Under the pieces are notes generated by a model, which ran no database searches, was not told the origin of the DNA, and was given only the letters and a program-made list of their open reading frames with translations. The translations under genes and the position numbers were made by a program. A stretch of DNA of 64,000 nucleotides. Source: Oryzicola mucosus (GTDB taxonomy: Bacteria > Pseudomonadota > Alphaproteobacteria > Rhizobiales > Rhizobiaceae). Where the stretch lies: NCBI RefSeq assembly GCF_014534685.1, contig NZ_JACVVX010000010.1, forward strand, positions 1 through 64,000. Reading direction: 5' to 3'. Positions 53,774-62,016 of the stretch are shown here, one piece after another (the first letter of the stretch is position 1; each line of letters starts with the position of its first letter).

Positions 53774-54625
53774 TCAGCTCTCGTCCACGATGGCGTTCGC
53801 CAAAGTGCCGATGCCGGTGATTTCAACCTCGATACGGTCGCCGGCCTTCATGAAGAGTTTGGGTTCGCGGAACATGCCGACGCCGCTGGGCGTCCCGGTC
53901 GCGATGATATCCCCCGGCAGCAGTTCGCAAACCGTCGAGAGATATGCAATCAGCGTCGGGATGTCGAAGGCAAGGTCCGCGATCGAGGTCGACTGCATGA
54001 CCTCACCGTTGAGCCTGGTAACCATCGACTGGTCGGCCGGGTTTCCAAACTCGTCGGCGGTGACGAACCACGGCCCCATAGAGCCGCTGCGGTCAAAGTT
54101 CTTTCCTGCCCAAAACTGTGTGGTGTGGCGCTGAAAGTCACGTATCGTGCCGTCATTAAAGCAAGTATAGCCGGCCACGTGGCTCATGGCCCGCTCCGCG
54201 GGAATTGCACGACCAGCCTTCCCGATGATGACCGCCAATTCGCCTTCGAAGTCGAACCAGGTCGATACCGATGCCCGGACCATCGGCTGATCGTGACCGA
54301 CCAGGGAGGAAGGATAGCGGGTGAAGATCGAAGGATGGCTCGGCGCGTCCCGGCCGGTCTCCTTGATGTGCCCCATATAGTTCAAGCCGATGCAGATAAT
54401 CTTGTCAGGGTTGGTGATGGGCGGGAGGAGAGTCAGGCTGTCCAGCGGAACGGCTGCGGAGCCGGAAGCCCCCTCTGCCACATCCGACAAAACACCGCTC
54501 GCCAGGGCTGCCCGCAAATCGGGATATTGGCCGCGGATCGTTTCTCCGACATCGCGAACGAGGTCTCCGTCGACAATTCCATAGGATCGTGTGCCGTTTG
54601 CAAGCACGTACGAACAGATACGCAT
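53774..54625 (-). CDS. Fumarylacetoacetate hydrolase-family protein
   Basis: A 283-residue FAH-fold enzyme. The metal-site acidic residues lie in WFDFEGELAVIIGK and in GYTCFNDGTIRD/GKNFDRSGSMGPWF; the family ends with LLPGDIIATGTPSGVG. Such proteins hydrolyse or isomerise ring-fission products (for example acylpyruvates or hydroxymuconate derivatives). It follows the extradiol dioxygenase directly and is probably the next step of meta-cleavage. The ATG at 54625 has GGAG eight bases upstream. Confidence 0.87.
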   Translation of the reverse strand: MRICSYVLANGTRSYGIVDGDLVRDVGETIRGQYPDLRAALASGVLSDVAEGASGSAAVPLDSLTLLPPITNPDKIICIGLNYMGHIKETGRDAPSHPSIFTRYPSSLVGHDQPMVRASVSTWFDFEGELAVIIGKAGRAIPAERAMSHVAGYTCFNDGTIRDFQRHTTQFWAGKNFDRSGSMGPWFVTADEFGNPADQSMVTRLNGEVMQSTSIADLAFDIPTLIAYLSTVCELLPGDIIATGTPSGVGMFREPKLFMKAGDRIEVEITGIGTLANAIVDES

Positions 54626-54666
54626 CTCATATGCTCCGATTGATTGTTGTAGATTTGCGAGTGCCG

Positions 54667-55647
54667 TCACTCTTGCCGGACGACGCTGTCCAGCCACGCA
54701 CAGTTGCTGGCCGGGTCAGGTGCTCTCAACCCACGACGCGCTGCGTCGAGCCGCATCTCCCGGAGACGCTGGCGGTCGGCTGATGTCTCCGGCATATGGA
54801 GACGTTCGTGGCCCCAATAGCTTGGGCCGTCGAAGGTTTCATGGGCCTGCCAGGTGTCGGGATCGATGACACGCGCGCCCCATCCGTACTCAACGAAGAA
54901 GCCTGACGGACTGTTGGCGTAGAAGCTCATCATATGGTCGTTGGAGTGCCGGCCAAGCGTGTAGGCCACCTGCCCCTCGTTCCGTGACGCCAAGTCGTAG
55001 CCTTGCCCTACATCGTCGAGGCTGAGCAGTTCGACCATGAAATGATGGATGCCCTGCCTGCCGGTGCCAACCATCGCAAAACTGTGGTGCCGGCCGTTGA
55101 TGTGGAAGAAATAAAGCTTGAACGGGGTCAGGCCGTAATCCGTGACCTGGAAACCCAGCAAATCGCGGTAGAATGGAAGCAAAGTGTCGACATCGCGGGC
55201 ATGAAGAACCGCGTGACCCATGCCAAGCGATCCGGTCTTGAAGCCTGAAATAGCGCGCCCCGGAACAAAAGGGTCGCTTGCGATCTCGGGTCCGCAAAAG
55301 ACCTCGATGCGATTGCCTTCGGGGTCTGAGAAAGAAACCATGCGCGCTACGTGCCGTTGATCCGCCATTGACGCGGCCTCGAGCGTTACGGCGACGCCGG
55401 CATTGTCCAGACGGTCTGCAAGCCCGGCCAATGCTTCAGGGGATTCAATCTCCCAGCCCATAAAGCCGAGGCCATCGCCGGAATCGTTGGTGACGATGAG
55501 CCGCTGCTTGCGGTCGTCCATGCGGAAAGCCCGCATCCCTCCTCCCGTGTCGAACTGCTGCATGCCCAGGAGGCTTGTCGCAAAGGATTCCCAGTCCGAG
55601 GTGCGCGCGGAGCGGATGCCAATATATCCAAGGGACGTGAGGGACAT
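54667..55647 (-). CDS. Extradiol ring-cleavage dioxygenase (VOC superfamily, type I)
   Basis: A 326-residue two-module VOC protein like 2,3-dihydroxybiphenyl 1,2-dioxygenase. The likely iron ligands are His145 (MGHAVLHARD), His201/202 (GIHHFMVE) and Glu253 (GFFVEYGW); RHHSFAM and RHSNDHMMSFY provide the acid/base histidines. It inserts both oxygens of O2 next to a catecholic diol, opening the ring. The product would go to the downstream FAH-family hydrolase. The start is ATG 55647. Confidence 0.88.
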   Translation of the reverse strand: MSLTSLGYIGIRSARTSDWESFATSLLGMQQFDTGGGMRAFRMDDRKQRLIVTNDSGDGLGFMGWEIESPEALAGLADRLDNAGVAVTLEAASMADQRHVARMVSFSDPEGNRIEVFCGPEIASDPFVPGRAISGFKTGSLGMGHAVLHARDVDTLLPFYRDLLGFQVTDYGLTPFKLYFFHINGRHHSFAMVGTGRQGIHHFMVELLSLDDVGQGYDLASRNEGQVAYTLGRHSNDHMMSFYANSPSGFFVEYGWGARVIDPDTWQAHETFDGPSYWGHERLHMPETSADRQRLREMRLDAARRGLRAPDPASNCAWLDSVVRQE

Positions 55648-55706
55648 TGGGACGGGCCTTTTCAGGAGGTGCCACGCCACTAAGGGCGTGACACCCGGTG
55701 ACTTGC

Positions 55707-56714
55707 TTACTGTGAAGACTTGTTTGCAGCTATCGCGGCCGCGAAGGCGTCGTAAATCTGTTGCCCTTCCGGGTTCTGTTCGATCCAATTTGTCTTCGCT
55801 ACGCTGACGGCATTCTGCCACTCGGCCATCAATTTATCATCCGGATCGACGATGGTGACCGCGGGGTTGGCGGCAATGCGTTCGCGTGTGTCCTTCATGG
55901 ACTTATCGAAGATTGCACCGAACCGCTCCGAGAATGCGGCGCCGGAAAACTTGTCGAGCGCCTCCTGCGCCTCTTTGGGGAGGGAGTCGTATTTGGACTT
56001 GTTCATCACCACCAGCATCGGCGTAGCGCCGAGCGGCACCGTGTTGTAGTGGGTAATGACATCGGCCATGCGGAATGTCTCAACTGCTCCCCACTGCGTG
56101 AGAGTTCCGGCAATAAGCCCCTTGCTGATGCTATCGGCAATCGACGGCCCCGTAATACCTCCAATCGGGACGGCGCCAAGTGCCTTGATCGCCGTCAGCA
56201 ACGTCGGGCCTGGTGCGCGGAAGTTGAGGCCGTTCATATCGGCGGGCGTCGACACCGGTTTCGTTGCGGCCACGAAGTTCGGAAAGGACGCGAAGACGCC
56301 AAGCATCTTCAGTTTGTTGAAATCCCCTTTGAAGAGGCCTTTTTCGTACATCTCCCACATTGCGGCAGAGCCAGCCGTGGCATCTGGCACGAGGAACGGA
56401 ATTTCGGCGACGGTGCCCTCCTGAAACCGGCCGGGCGAGTAGCCGGGGATGACCCAGGCAATGTCGGCAACGCCTTGCTCGACAAGCTGCAACTGCTGTG
56501 CGGGATCACGGCCGAGCGACCCGCCTGCGAATATCTGGACGTTGAGTGCACCGTTGGATGCGGCGCTGACGTCCTTCGCCCACGGCGTCAGTATTTCCTT
56601 GGTGACGAGGGCGACGGGCGGTTCGAAGCTGGAGAAGCGAAGCGTATCGGCCGCAAAAGCGGTGGTTGTGGCAAACAATGCCGCCGCTGCGACTAAACTG
56701 GATAGGACCTTCAT
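55707..56714 (-). CDS. dctP: TRAP transporter substrate-binding protein
   Basis: A 335-residue DctP-family periplasmic protein with a signal peptide (1-22, ending TTAFA). Conserved parts are LRFSSFEPPVALVTKEIL, the ligand-arginine region GLNFRAPGPTLLTAIKALGA and GTLTQWGAVETFRM. DctP proteins bind carboxylates through the conserved arginine, here apparently Arg in NFRAPG, so the cargo is a carboxylic acid. In this operon an aromatic acid is likely. ATG 56714 is preferred to 56717 for its better spacing from GGAGG. Confidence 0.9.
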   Translation of the reverse strand: MKVLSSLVAAAALFATTTAFAADTLRFSSFEPPVALVTKEILTPWAKDVSAASNGALNVQIFAGGSLGRDPAQQLQLVEQGVADIAWVIPGYSPGRFQEGTVAEIPFLVPDATAGSAAMWEMYEKGLFKGDFNKLKMLGVFASFPNFVAATKPVSTPADMNGLNFRAPGPTLLTAIKALGAVPIGGITGPSIADSISKGLIAGTLTQWGAVETFRMADVITHYNTVPLGATPMLVVMNKSKYDSLPKEAQEALDKFSGAAFSERFGAIFDKSMKDTRERIAANPAVTIVDPDDKLMAEWQNAVSVAKTNWIEQNPEGQQIYDAFAAAIAANKSSQ

Positions 56715-56811
56715 CATTTTCCTCCCCTAGGCTGATGAATGACTTCACGGTACGCGCCCCACCGGCAACCCGCACTGTCCATAAGCATTTCGTCCATCAG
56801 ATGGACACCCT

Positions 56812-58113
56812 TCAATGCAGCATCCGAGGAAGCCAAAGCGTGATTTCTGGGAACAGGGTAAGAAGCGTCAGACGCACAAATTCTGCGCAGAGGAATGGCA
56901 GGATGCCCCGATAGATTGTTCTCAGTGGGAGGGACTTGTACATGGAGTGCAAAACCATGACGTTGATGCCTATCGGCGGTGCCAGCATGCCGATGCCGAT
57001 CACCACGACGTTGATGATACCCCACCAAACCAGGTCGTAGCCAAATGACTGAATCAGCGGCACCACCAGGGGAAGCGTGATCACCATGGCAGCCACCTCG
57101 TCGAAGAAGGCACCGAGAAAAATATAGAGGATCAGCAAGGTGAAGATGATGGCCTCTGGCGGAATCGGCAGGCTGGTGATGGCCGTTACTAGGAATGCCG
57201 CAGCTCCTGTGACCGCCATGAAGTATGAAAAGATGGTTGCGCCGAAAACCATCACATAGATCATTGCCGTGCCGGCGCTTGCCTCGGCGAGAACCTTCAT
57301 GAAATTTTGCCAGCCAAGCTTTCGTCTCAGGAGGGCAAAGAGAAACGCCACAACGACACCGATTGCCGCCGCTTCATTGACTGTGAAGATGCCCGAATAG
57401 ATGCCGCCCATGACGACCGTGAACAGAACCAAGGCTCCCCATGCCTGCTTGAGTGCCTTAATTTTTTCGGCAAGGCTGGTTTTTTCGCCCGCGGGTCCGG
57501 CTTCTGGATCGAACAAAAGTTTAATCCGTATTGCGATTATGTAGAAGGCGATTGCCATGATCGCGGGCACGACTCCCGCCGCGAAGAGGTCCAGCAATGA
57601 CTGTTCGGTAAGAACGGCATAGAGGATCATGATCCCTGACGGCGGAACAATGATGCCCAGCGTTCCTCCTGCTGCCACCGCACCGGCAGCGAGATCGGAG
57701 CGATACCCTCTCGACAGCATCTCCGGCATGGCGACACGACCGAAAGTCGCGGTGGTCGCCACGCCGGAGCCGCAGATTGCGCCAAAACCGCCGCTGGCGA
57801 CAATCGTCGTCGTCGCAATCCCACCGCGGCGATGTCCAATCAGAGCATAGGCAAGGTTGTAGACATCCGAGGCAAGGCCGCTTGCAGCGGCAAGGCTTCC
57901 CATCAGCATGAACAAGGGAATGACCGCGAGATCCAGGCTGGCCATCGCCGAAGCAGGCTCGCTTCCCATCAGAGTCAGCGCAGGCTCCCACCCCACGATC
58001 TGTGCGAACCCAACGACCCCTACCAGCGCCATCGATACACCGATCGGCACATGCAGCAGGATGAGGACCATCATGACGATGAACCCGATAAGGGCAATGA
58101 ACAGCGGGTCCAT
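56812..58113 (-). CDS. dctM: TRAP transporter large permease
   Basis: A 433-residue DctM protein with about 12 transmembrane helices. Landmarks are the N-terminal LHVPIGVSMALVGVVGFAQI, GFGAICGSGVATTATFGRVAMPEM with its ion-coupling region, and the C-terminal PPIGINVMVLHSM. It uses an ion gradient to import the acid delivered by DctP. It is coupled to the small permease encoded 30 bases upstream, and GAGGAG lies seven bases before its ATG. Confidence 0.93.
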   Translation of the reverse strand: MDPLFIALIGFIVMMVLILLHVPIGVSMALVGVVGFAQIVGWEPALTLMGSEPASAMASLDLAVIPLFMLMGSLAAASGLASDVYNLAYALIGHRRGGIATTTIVASGGFGAICGSGVATTATFGRVAMPEMLSRGYRSDLAAGAVAAGGTLGIIVPPSGIMILYAVLTEQSLLDLFAAGVVPAIMAIAFYIIAIRIKLLFDPEAGPAGEKTSLAEKIKALKQAWGALVLFTVVMGGIYSGIFTVNEAAAIGVVVAFLFALLRRKLGWQNFMKVLAEASAGTAMIYVMVFGATIFSYFMAVTGAAAFLVTAITSLPIPPEAIIFTLLILYIFLGAFFDEVAAMVITLPLVVPLIQSFGYDLVWWGIINVVVIGIGMLAPPIGINVMVLHSMYKSLPLRTIYRGILPFLCAEFVRLTLLTLFPEITLWLPRMLH

Positions 58114-58143
58114 GGCAGAACTCCTCAGCGAGGCTGGAAATAG

Positions 58144-58680
58144 TCAGAGATGAGGGTCGCGGCCCTCGGGGCCACTGTCGAAACGATCGGCATCGCCCCG
58201 TATGAGGGCCGCGAAATCGGCTACGAAGACCAGGAACTGGACCACGGCGGCAAAGATTATCATGGCACTCGCCACAGCCCACCACGGCCAGACAGGCCAC
58301 GCGAGCACCCAGGTGCGGTCTCCATTCGCATGGAGATTCATAGTGTAGGGCACGAACTGCCAGGCCATCAGGACAATGAAGACCAGCGTGACGAGGCTGG
58401 CGAAGGTATCCAGGGCACGCTTTGTCCCGCCGCCCAGCATGGCCCCGGCCACCTCGACGGAGATGTTCTGTTTCATCGCCAGGTTGGCAGGGATGCAGGC
58501 CGAAATCACCACCGCCATGACGACGGCGCTGACATCATTGACGCCTTGAAGCGGCATCCCCGCCAACCAGCGGAGCAAGACATCCAGCGAGATCATGATG
58601 GAAAGTCCGAGCAAGCCTACAAAGCCCAGAAGGGCAAGCGTGTGGGAGGCCGCACGCAGGCGCGCTTCCATGCTTTTCAT
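58144..58680 (-). CDS. dctQ: TRAP transporter small permease
   Basis: A 178-residue four-helix DctQ protein: GLLGLSIMISLDVLLRWLAG, a PANLAMKQNISVEVAG loop and the last helices around WPWWAVASAMIIFAAVVQFL. It stabilises the DctM subunit and helps dock DctP. ATG 58680 has GGAGG five bases upstream, so the longer frame is not used. It is the first gene of the minus-strand run ending with the P450 at 49248. Confidence 0.88.
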   Translation of the reverse strand: MKSMEARLRAASHTLALLGFVGLLGLSIMISLDVLLRWLAGMPLQGVNDVSAVVMAVVISACIPANLAMKQNISVEVAGAMLGGGTKRALDTFASLVTLVFIVLMAWQFVPYTMNLHANGDRTWVLAWPVWPWWAVASAMIIFAAVVQFLVFVADFAALIRGDADRFDSGPEGRDPHL

Positions 58681-58807
58681 AAGGTCCTCCCACGCGCTCC
58701 AAGCGCTGCCGCAAGACTTGACGCCGTAGAGGCAGATTGCAATGAAGGTGAACCACCTGTCCACCACGCGAACGGCATAGGAGTTTTCCATTTCAACTTT
58801 CGGTTCG

Positions 58808-59575
58808 GTGAGATCACTCCAACGCGGCTTGGCGGTGTTGCAGGCTGTCAACCGCCACAATGGCTTGCGCGCTTCAGAAGTCGCGAAACTGGCGGGAGTA
58901 CCGCGTCCGACAGCCTATCGGCTGCTCGAAACCCTAGAAGGCCTGGGCTTTCTGGTGCGCGGTCCCTCGGAGGACTGGCGCCCGACTTTGCAGACGAAGT
59001 CGCTGAGTTCAGGTTTTCGCGACGAGGATTGGGTCGCCCAAATCGCGGTGCCGCAAATGGTAAAGTTGGGTCGGCAATTGCTCTGGCCGCTGGATCTGGT
59101 GATATTCCGCAATTTCCGCATGGAAATTCGCGAGTCTACCCACAACATCAGCCCCTTCTCGGTCGATCACGGTATGGTTGGACGTGGTCTCCCCGTTCTC
59201 GAAACGGCAGGCGGGCGGGCCTATCTGGCGTACCTGCCGGACGACGAACAACGGCATGTGTTGCAAGGTCTTCGGGCTGAACTCGGCGACGCCAAGGTCG
59301 ATTACCACGACGACGGCCCGCTCGACTTCATTCTAGAGCGGACCCGTCGCCTGGGTCTGGGATTCCGAATACGGGGCTTCAACGAGCGTACGATGAGCAT
59401 TTCCGCGCCGATCATGGCGCTGGACCGACCTGTTGCATGCATAACCATGATCTGGATCGGATCTGCGATGAAATTCGAGGAGGCTATCAGGACTCACGGC
59501 GAAGCGCTGAAGGCCGCCGCGGGCTTGATCGCCGGCGAACTCGCTCGACTGACAGCGGAAAACAGTGCTTCGTAG
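58808..59575 (+). CDS. IclR-family transcriptional regulator (MhpR/PcaR-like)
   Basis: A 255-residue regulator with a winged helix (LQRGLAVLQAVNRHNGLRASEVAKLAGVPRPTAYRLLETL-type block at residues about 4-45) and an IclR effector domain. The N-terminus is ambiguous: GTG 58808 has no ribosome-binding site, whereas AGGAG at 58780-58784 is well placed for an ATT at 58790 in the same frame. It is divergent to the TRAP/dioxygenase/P450 operon, which it probably controls in response to an aromatic acid. Its last 82 bases overlap the convergent FAD monooxygenase gene. Confidence 0.85.
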   Translation: MRSLQRGLAVLQAVNRHNGLRASEVAKLAGVPRPTAYRLLETLEGLGFLVRGPSEDWRPTLQTKSLSSGFRDEDWVAQIAVPQMVKLGRQLLWPLDLVIFRNFRMEIRESTHNISPFSVDHGMVGRGLPVLETAGGRAYLAYLPDDEQRHVLQGLRAELGDAKVDYHDDGPLDFILERTRRLGLGFRIRGFNERTMSISAPIMALDRPVACITMIWIGSAMKFEEAIRTHGEALKAAAGLIAGELARLTAENSAS

Positions 59576-61131
59576 CGGCGCAGGCCTGTTGCCAGTTCGG
59601 CGGGGTCGAAGACTGCTGCACAATAACGGTCCGGCCGGACGAGCATCACTTGATCGCGATGGGTGAGCAACGGGCGTGCAACGGCATCCCGCCGCATCCA
59701 GGCTCCCCCATCCCGGCCACCCAGCGCCGCACGGTCCAGCCAGACGTGGCTGAGAGGTAACCCTAGCAAGCTCTTCTGCTGCACGCACATGGCGGCTTGG
59801 TATGCGTCATCCGATTGCGTCACCAGCGCGAAGCCTACGCCCAGTCTCTCGTCAAGAGCAACCAACCCCACTTCAGCCGGAACACGCGGCTGGGGCAGCA
59901 TCTCGCCCACCAGAGATCCTTCGAAGTCAGGCCGGTCAAGGTCGAGGAACAGGCCGGTCTGGTATCGCGGCTTCGGTTTGAAACGCATGTGAATGAGGTA
60001 GTCCCGGACATTGGGGAACGGCTCGAGAGCAGCAAGCAACATGTCACGGAAACGCAGCTTCTCCGCGTCGGCCGGCATGACGAAATCGCCCATCGTAACG
60101 GCCACGAGGATCATGTCCCACGCCGGCTTCCGCCTCTCCGCTTCATAACTGTCCAGGATCGAAGCGCTGGCGCCGCCCTTGACCGCAGTTGCTATTTTCC
60201 ACGCGACGTTGTGGGCGTCTCTCAGTCCTGCATTCATGCCCTGGCCGGCGAAGGGCGGTGTGAGATGGGCAGCATCGCCAAGAAGGAGGACCCTCCCCTC
60301 GCGGAACCTGTCGGCTATCCGCGCATGGAACCTGTAGACCGTCTTACGAATCAGGTCCTCGCGGCGAAATGGCCGGAAAGGCTTCAACAAATCAGCCAGG
60401 AAATCGTCGGCAAGCACTTGCTCCCGGGTCTCGCCGGGAAGCAGCATGAACTCGTAGCGACGGCCCTGCCCCGGAGCAGGCACGCTCACGGTGGGACGAA
60501 CGGAACTGCAGAAAAACTTCGAGTAGCGAGAGGCGTCAGGATCATCGACCATGTCGAGCACGATCCAATCCTGCTCGTAGGTCTGTCCCGACATTGCGAT
60601 CCCCAGCCGCTCGCGGATCGGGCTTCGCCCTCCATCGCAGGCCAAGACCCACTCGGTTTCGATCCTGTGGCGCACGCCGTACCGGTCGATGACAGACACG
60701 ACGGTCGTGCCGTCGCAGTCCTCGACGTCCGTCACCTCCGATCCGTAGAACAACCGCCCCTGCGCCTGCTCGTCGAGGCGATTGCGCAGCGCTGTTTCCA
60801 GTTCGGGCTGATAGATATACTGCCGCTTTGCAAAGCCATAGGTTTCGGGGCCGGCTCCCGTCTCGGCCAGGCAGTTTCCAGCATCGTCAAAATATTTGGA
60901 GCCGACCGCCCTGATCGTGCTCGCCAGATAGGTCTTGTCCAGCCCAAACACCTGCAGTGTGCGCGCGCCTTCGTCGTCCACCACGATAGCGCGTGGCAGA
61001 TCCATGGGGCCTGGCTCCCGATCGAGCACGATGACATCGACGCCGTAGGTAGACAGAAGATTGGCTGCGGTGAGACCGGTCGGCCCCGCGCCGACAATGA
61101 CCACCGGAACGTGTGTTGGGTAGGCTGGCAT
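59494..61131 (-). CDS. FAD-dependent aromatic hydroxylase (MhpA/PheA type)
   Basis: A 545-residue flavin monooxygenase with VVIVGAGPTGLTAANLLSTYG (FAD), the middle LACDGGRSPIRERLGI and GRVLLLGDAAHLTPPFAGQG, and a thioredoxin-like C-terminal domain. It hydroxylates phenolic substrates with NAD(P)H, giving the catechol-type diol that an extradiol dioxygenase can cleave. ATG 61131 is chosen, with AGGAG nine bases upstream. It is transcribed separately from the dioxygenase operon and convergent with the IclR gene, overlapping it by 82 bases. Confidence 0.88.
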   Translation of the reverse strand: MPAYPTHVPVVIVGAGPTGLTAANLLSTYGVDVIVLDREPGPMDLPRAIVVDDEGARTLQVFGLDKTYLASTIRAVGSKYFDDAGNCLAETGAGPETYGFAKRQYIYQPELETALRNRLDEQAQGRLFYGSEVTDVEDCDGTTVVSVIDRYGVRHRIETEWVLACDGGRSPIRERLGIAMSGQTYEQDWIVLDMVDDPDASRYSKFFCSSVRPTVSVPAPGQGRRYEFMLLPGETREQVLADDFLADLLKPFRPFRREDLIRKTVYRFHARIADRFREGRVLLLGDAAHLTPPFAGQGMNAGLRDAHNVAWKIATAVKGGASASILDSYEAERRKPAWDMILVAVTMGDFVMPADAEKLRFRDMLLAALEPFPNVRDYLIHMRFKPKPRYQTGLFLDLDRPDFEGSLVGEMLPQPRVPAEVGLVALDERLGVGFALVTQSDDAYQAAMCVQQKSLLGLPLSHVWLDRAALGGRDGGAWMRRDAVARPLLTHRDQVMLVRPDRYCAAVFDPAELATGLRRYEALFSAVSRASSPAIKPAAAFSASP

Positions 61132-62016
61132 GCCGCCATGCTCCTGCTTGACCGTGAGTACCGTGTCCCCAGACAAAGCGTCGACATGGCTTTAGTCTAC
61201 CGATCAGGCTCAAGCGTCCAACTGACGGACACTTGAGCGTCAAGGATTACGGCAGACAGCGAGAGAGAGGGAGACCCTGCCCCCTCGGTACGATCACCCT
61301 TTCTCGGCGACGCCGAACGGCGGCACCGGTCCTGCCTCTACTCGATGGAATTGAGCGCGTTGCGTATCGAAATCACGACGCGATTGACATCCTCTCTTGA
61401 GCTGGCTGGCATACCGGCCGATGCAACCCATCTCGGTCCAAGGGATGGCCAGCCCATCCAAAGGCATCGGCGCTCACCAGATCAGTTGGATGCGTACTTT
61501 CCACGCCCGGTCGGAGACCTACCGCGCAGCCCAGGCCTGCATGACGGACACACAACACCCGCCAGCCGCATTCTCGCCTTAGGGGCAATGGCACGACGTC
61601 ATCATCTGATGGCCAATTCTTCTGCGCAAGCGACGGCGCCGCAAAGCGCGGAGATATCAATCTACATTGCGGCAGTGTACCGGGATCGAAGTACCTCGAT
61701 GCCGACCAGACCGTCTGACGCACTGCGCCTTGAAGCGCGTGAAATTGACTAAGCGATCGGTATCGCGGATCTCATCGTGGCCAGCGGTCAAAGACCGCGT
61801 CAACAGGCCGGACATATGACTGCACCGTCCGACGGCGACTTACGCGACGAATAACCTTGCTAACCGGGCCGTTCCACATATGCATCAGACCCAATTTTGG
61901 ACGCCGATCGACAGCTGTGAAGGTCCAAGTCCACCCTCGGCGGGACAATGACGCGATGAGCCGATTCATGGAGCCGGCGCTTCATGCCTCCGGCCAACGT
62001 CACCGGCGACAGATCG
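61132..62016. other. 885-base stretch without a recognised gene, with palindromes near the monooxygenase
   Basis: Near the monooxygenase start lie two symmetric elements: CTCAAGCGTCC (61209-61219) with GGACACTTGAG (61227-61237), 10 of 11 matching, and CTTGA-GCG-TCAAG (61232-61244). They suit an IclR-type operator. From 61345 to 61970 open frames exist on both strands but none resembles a known family and no good ribosome-binding site precedes them. I regard this part as unexplained, possibly old mobile-element sequence. Confidence 0.4.
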
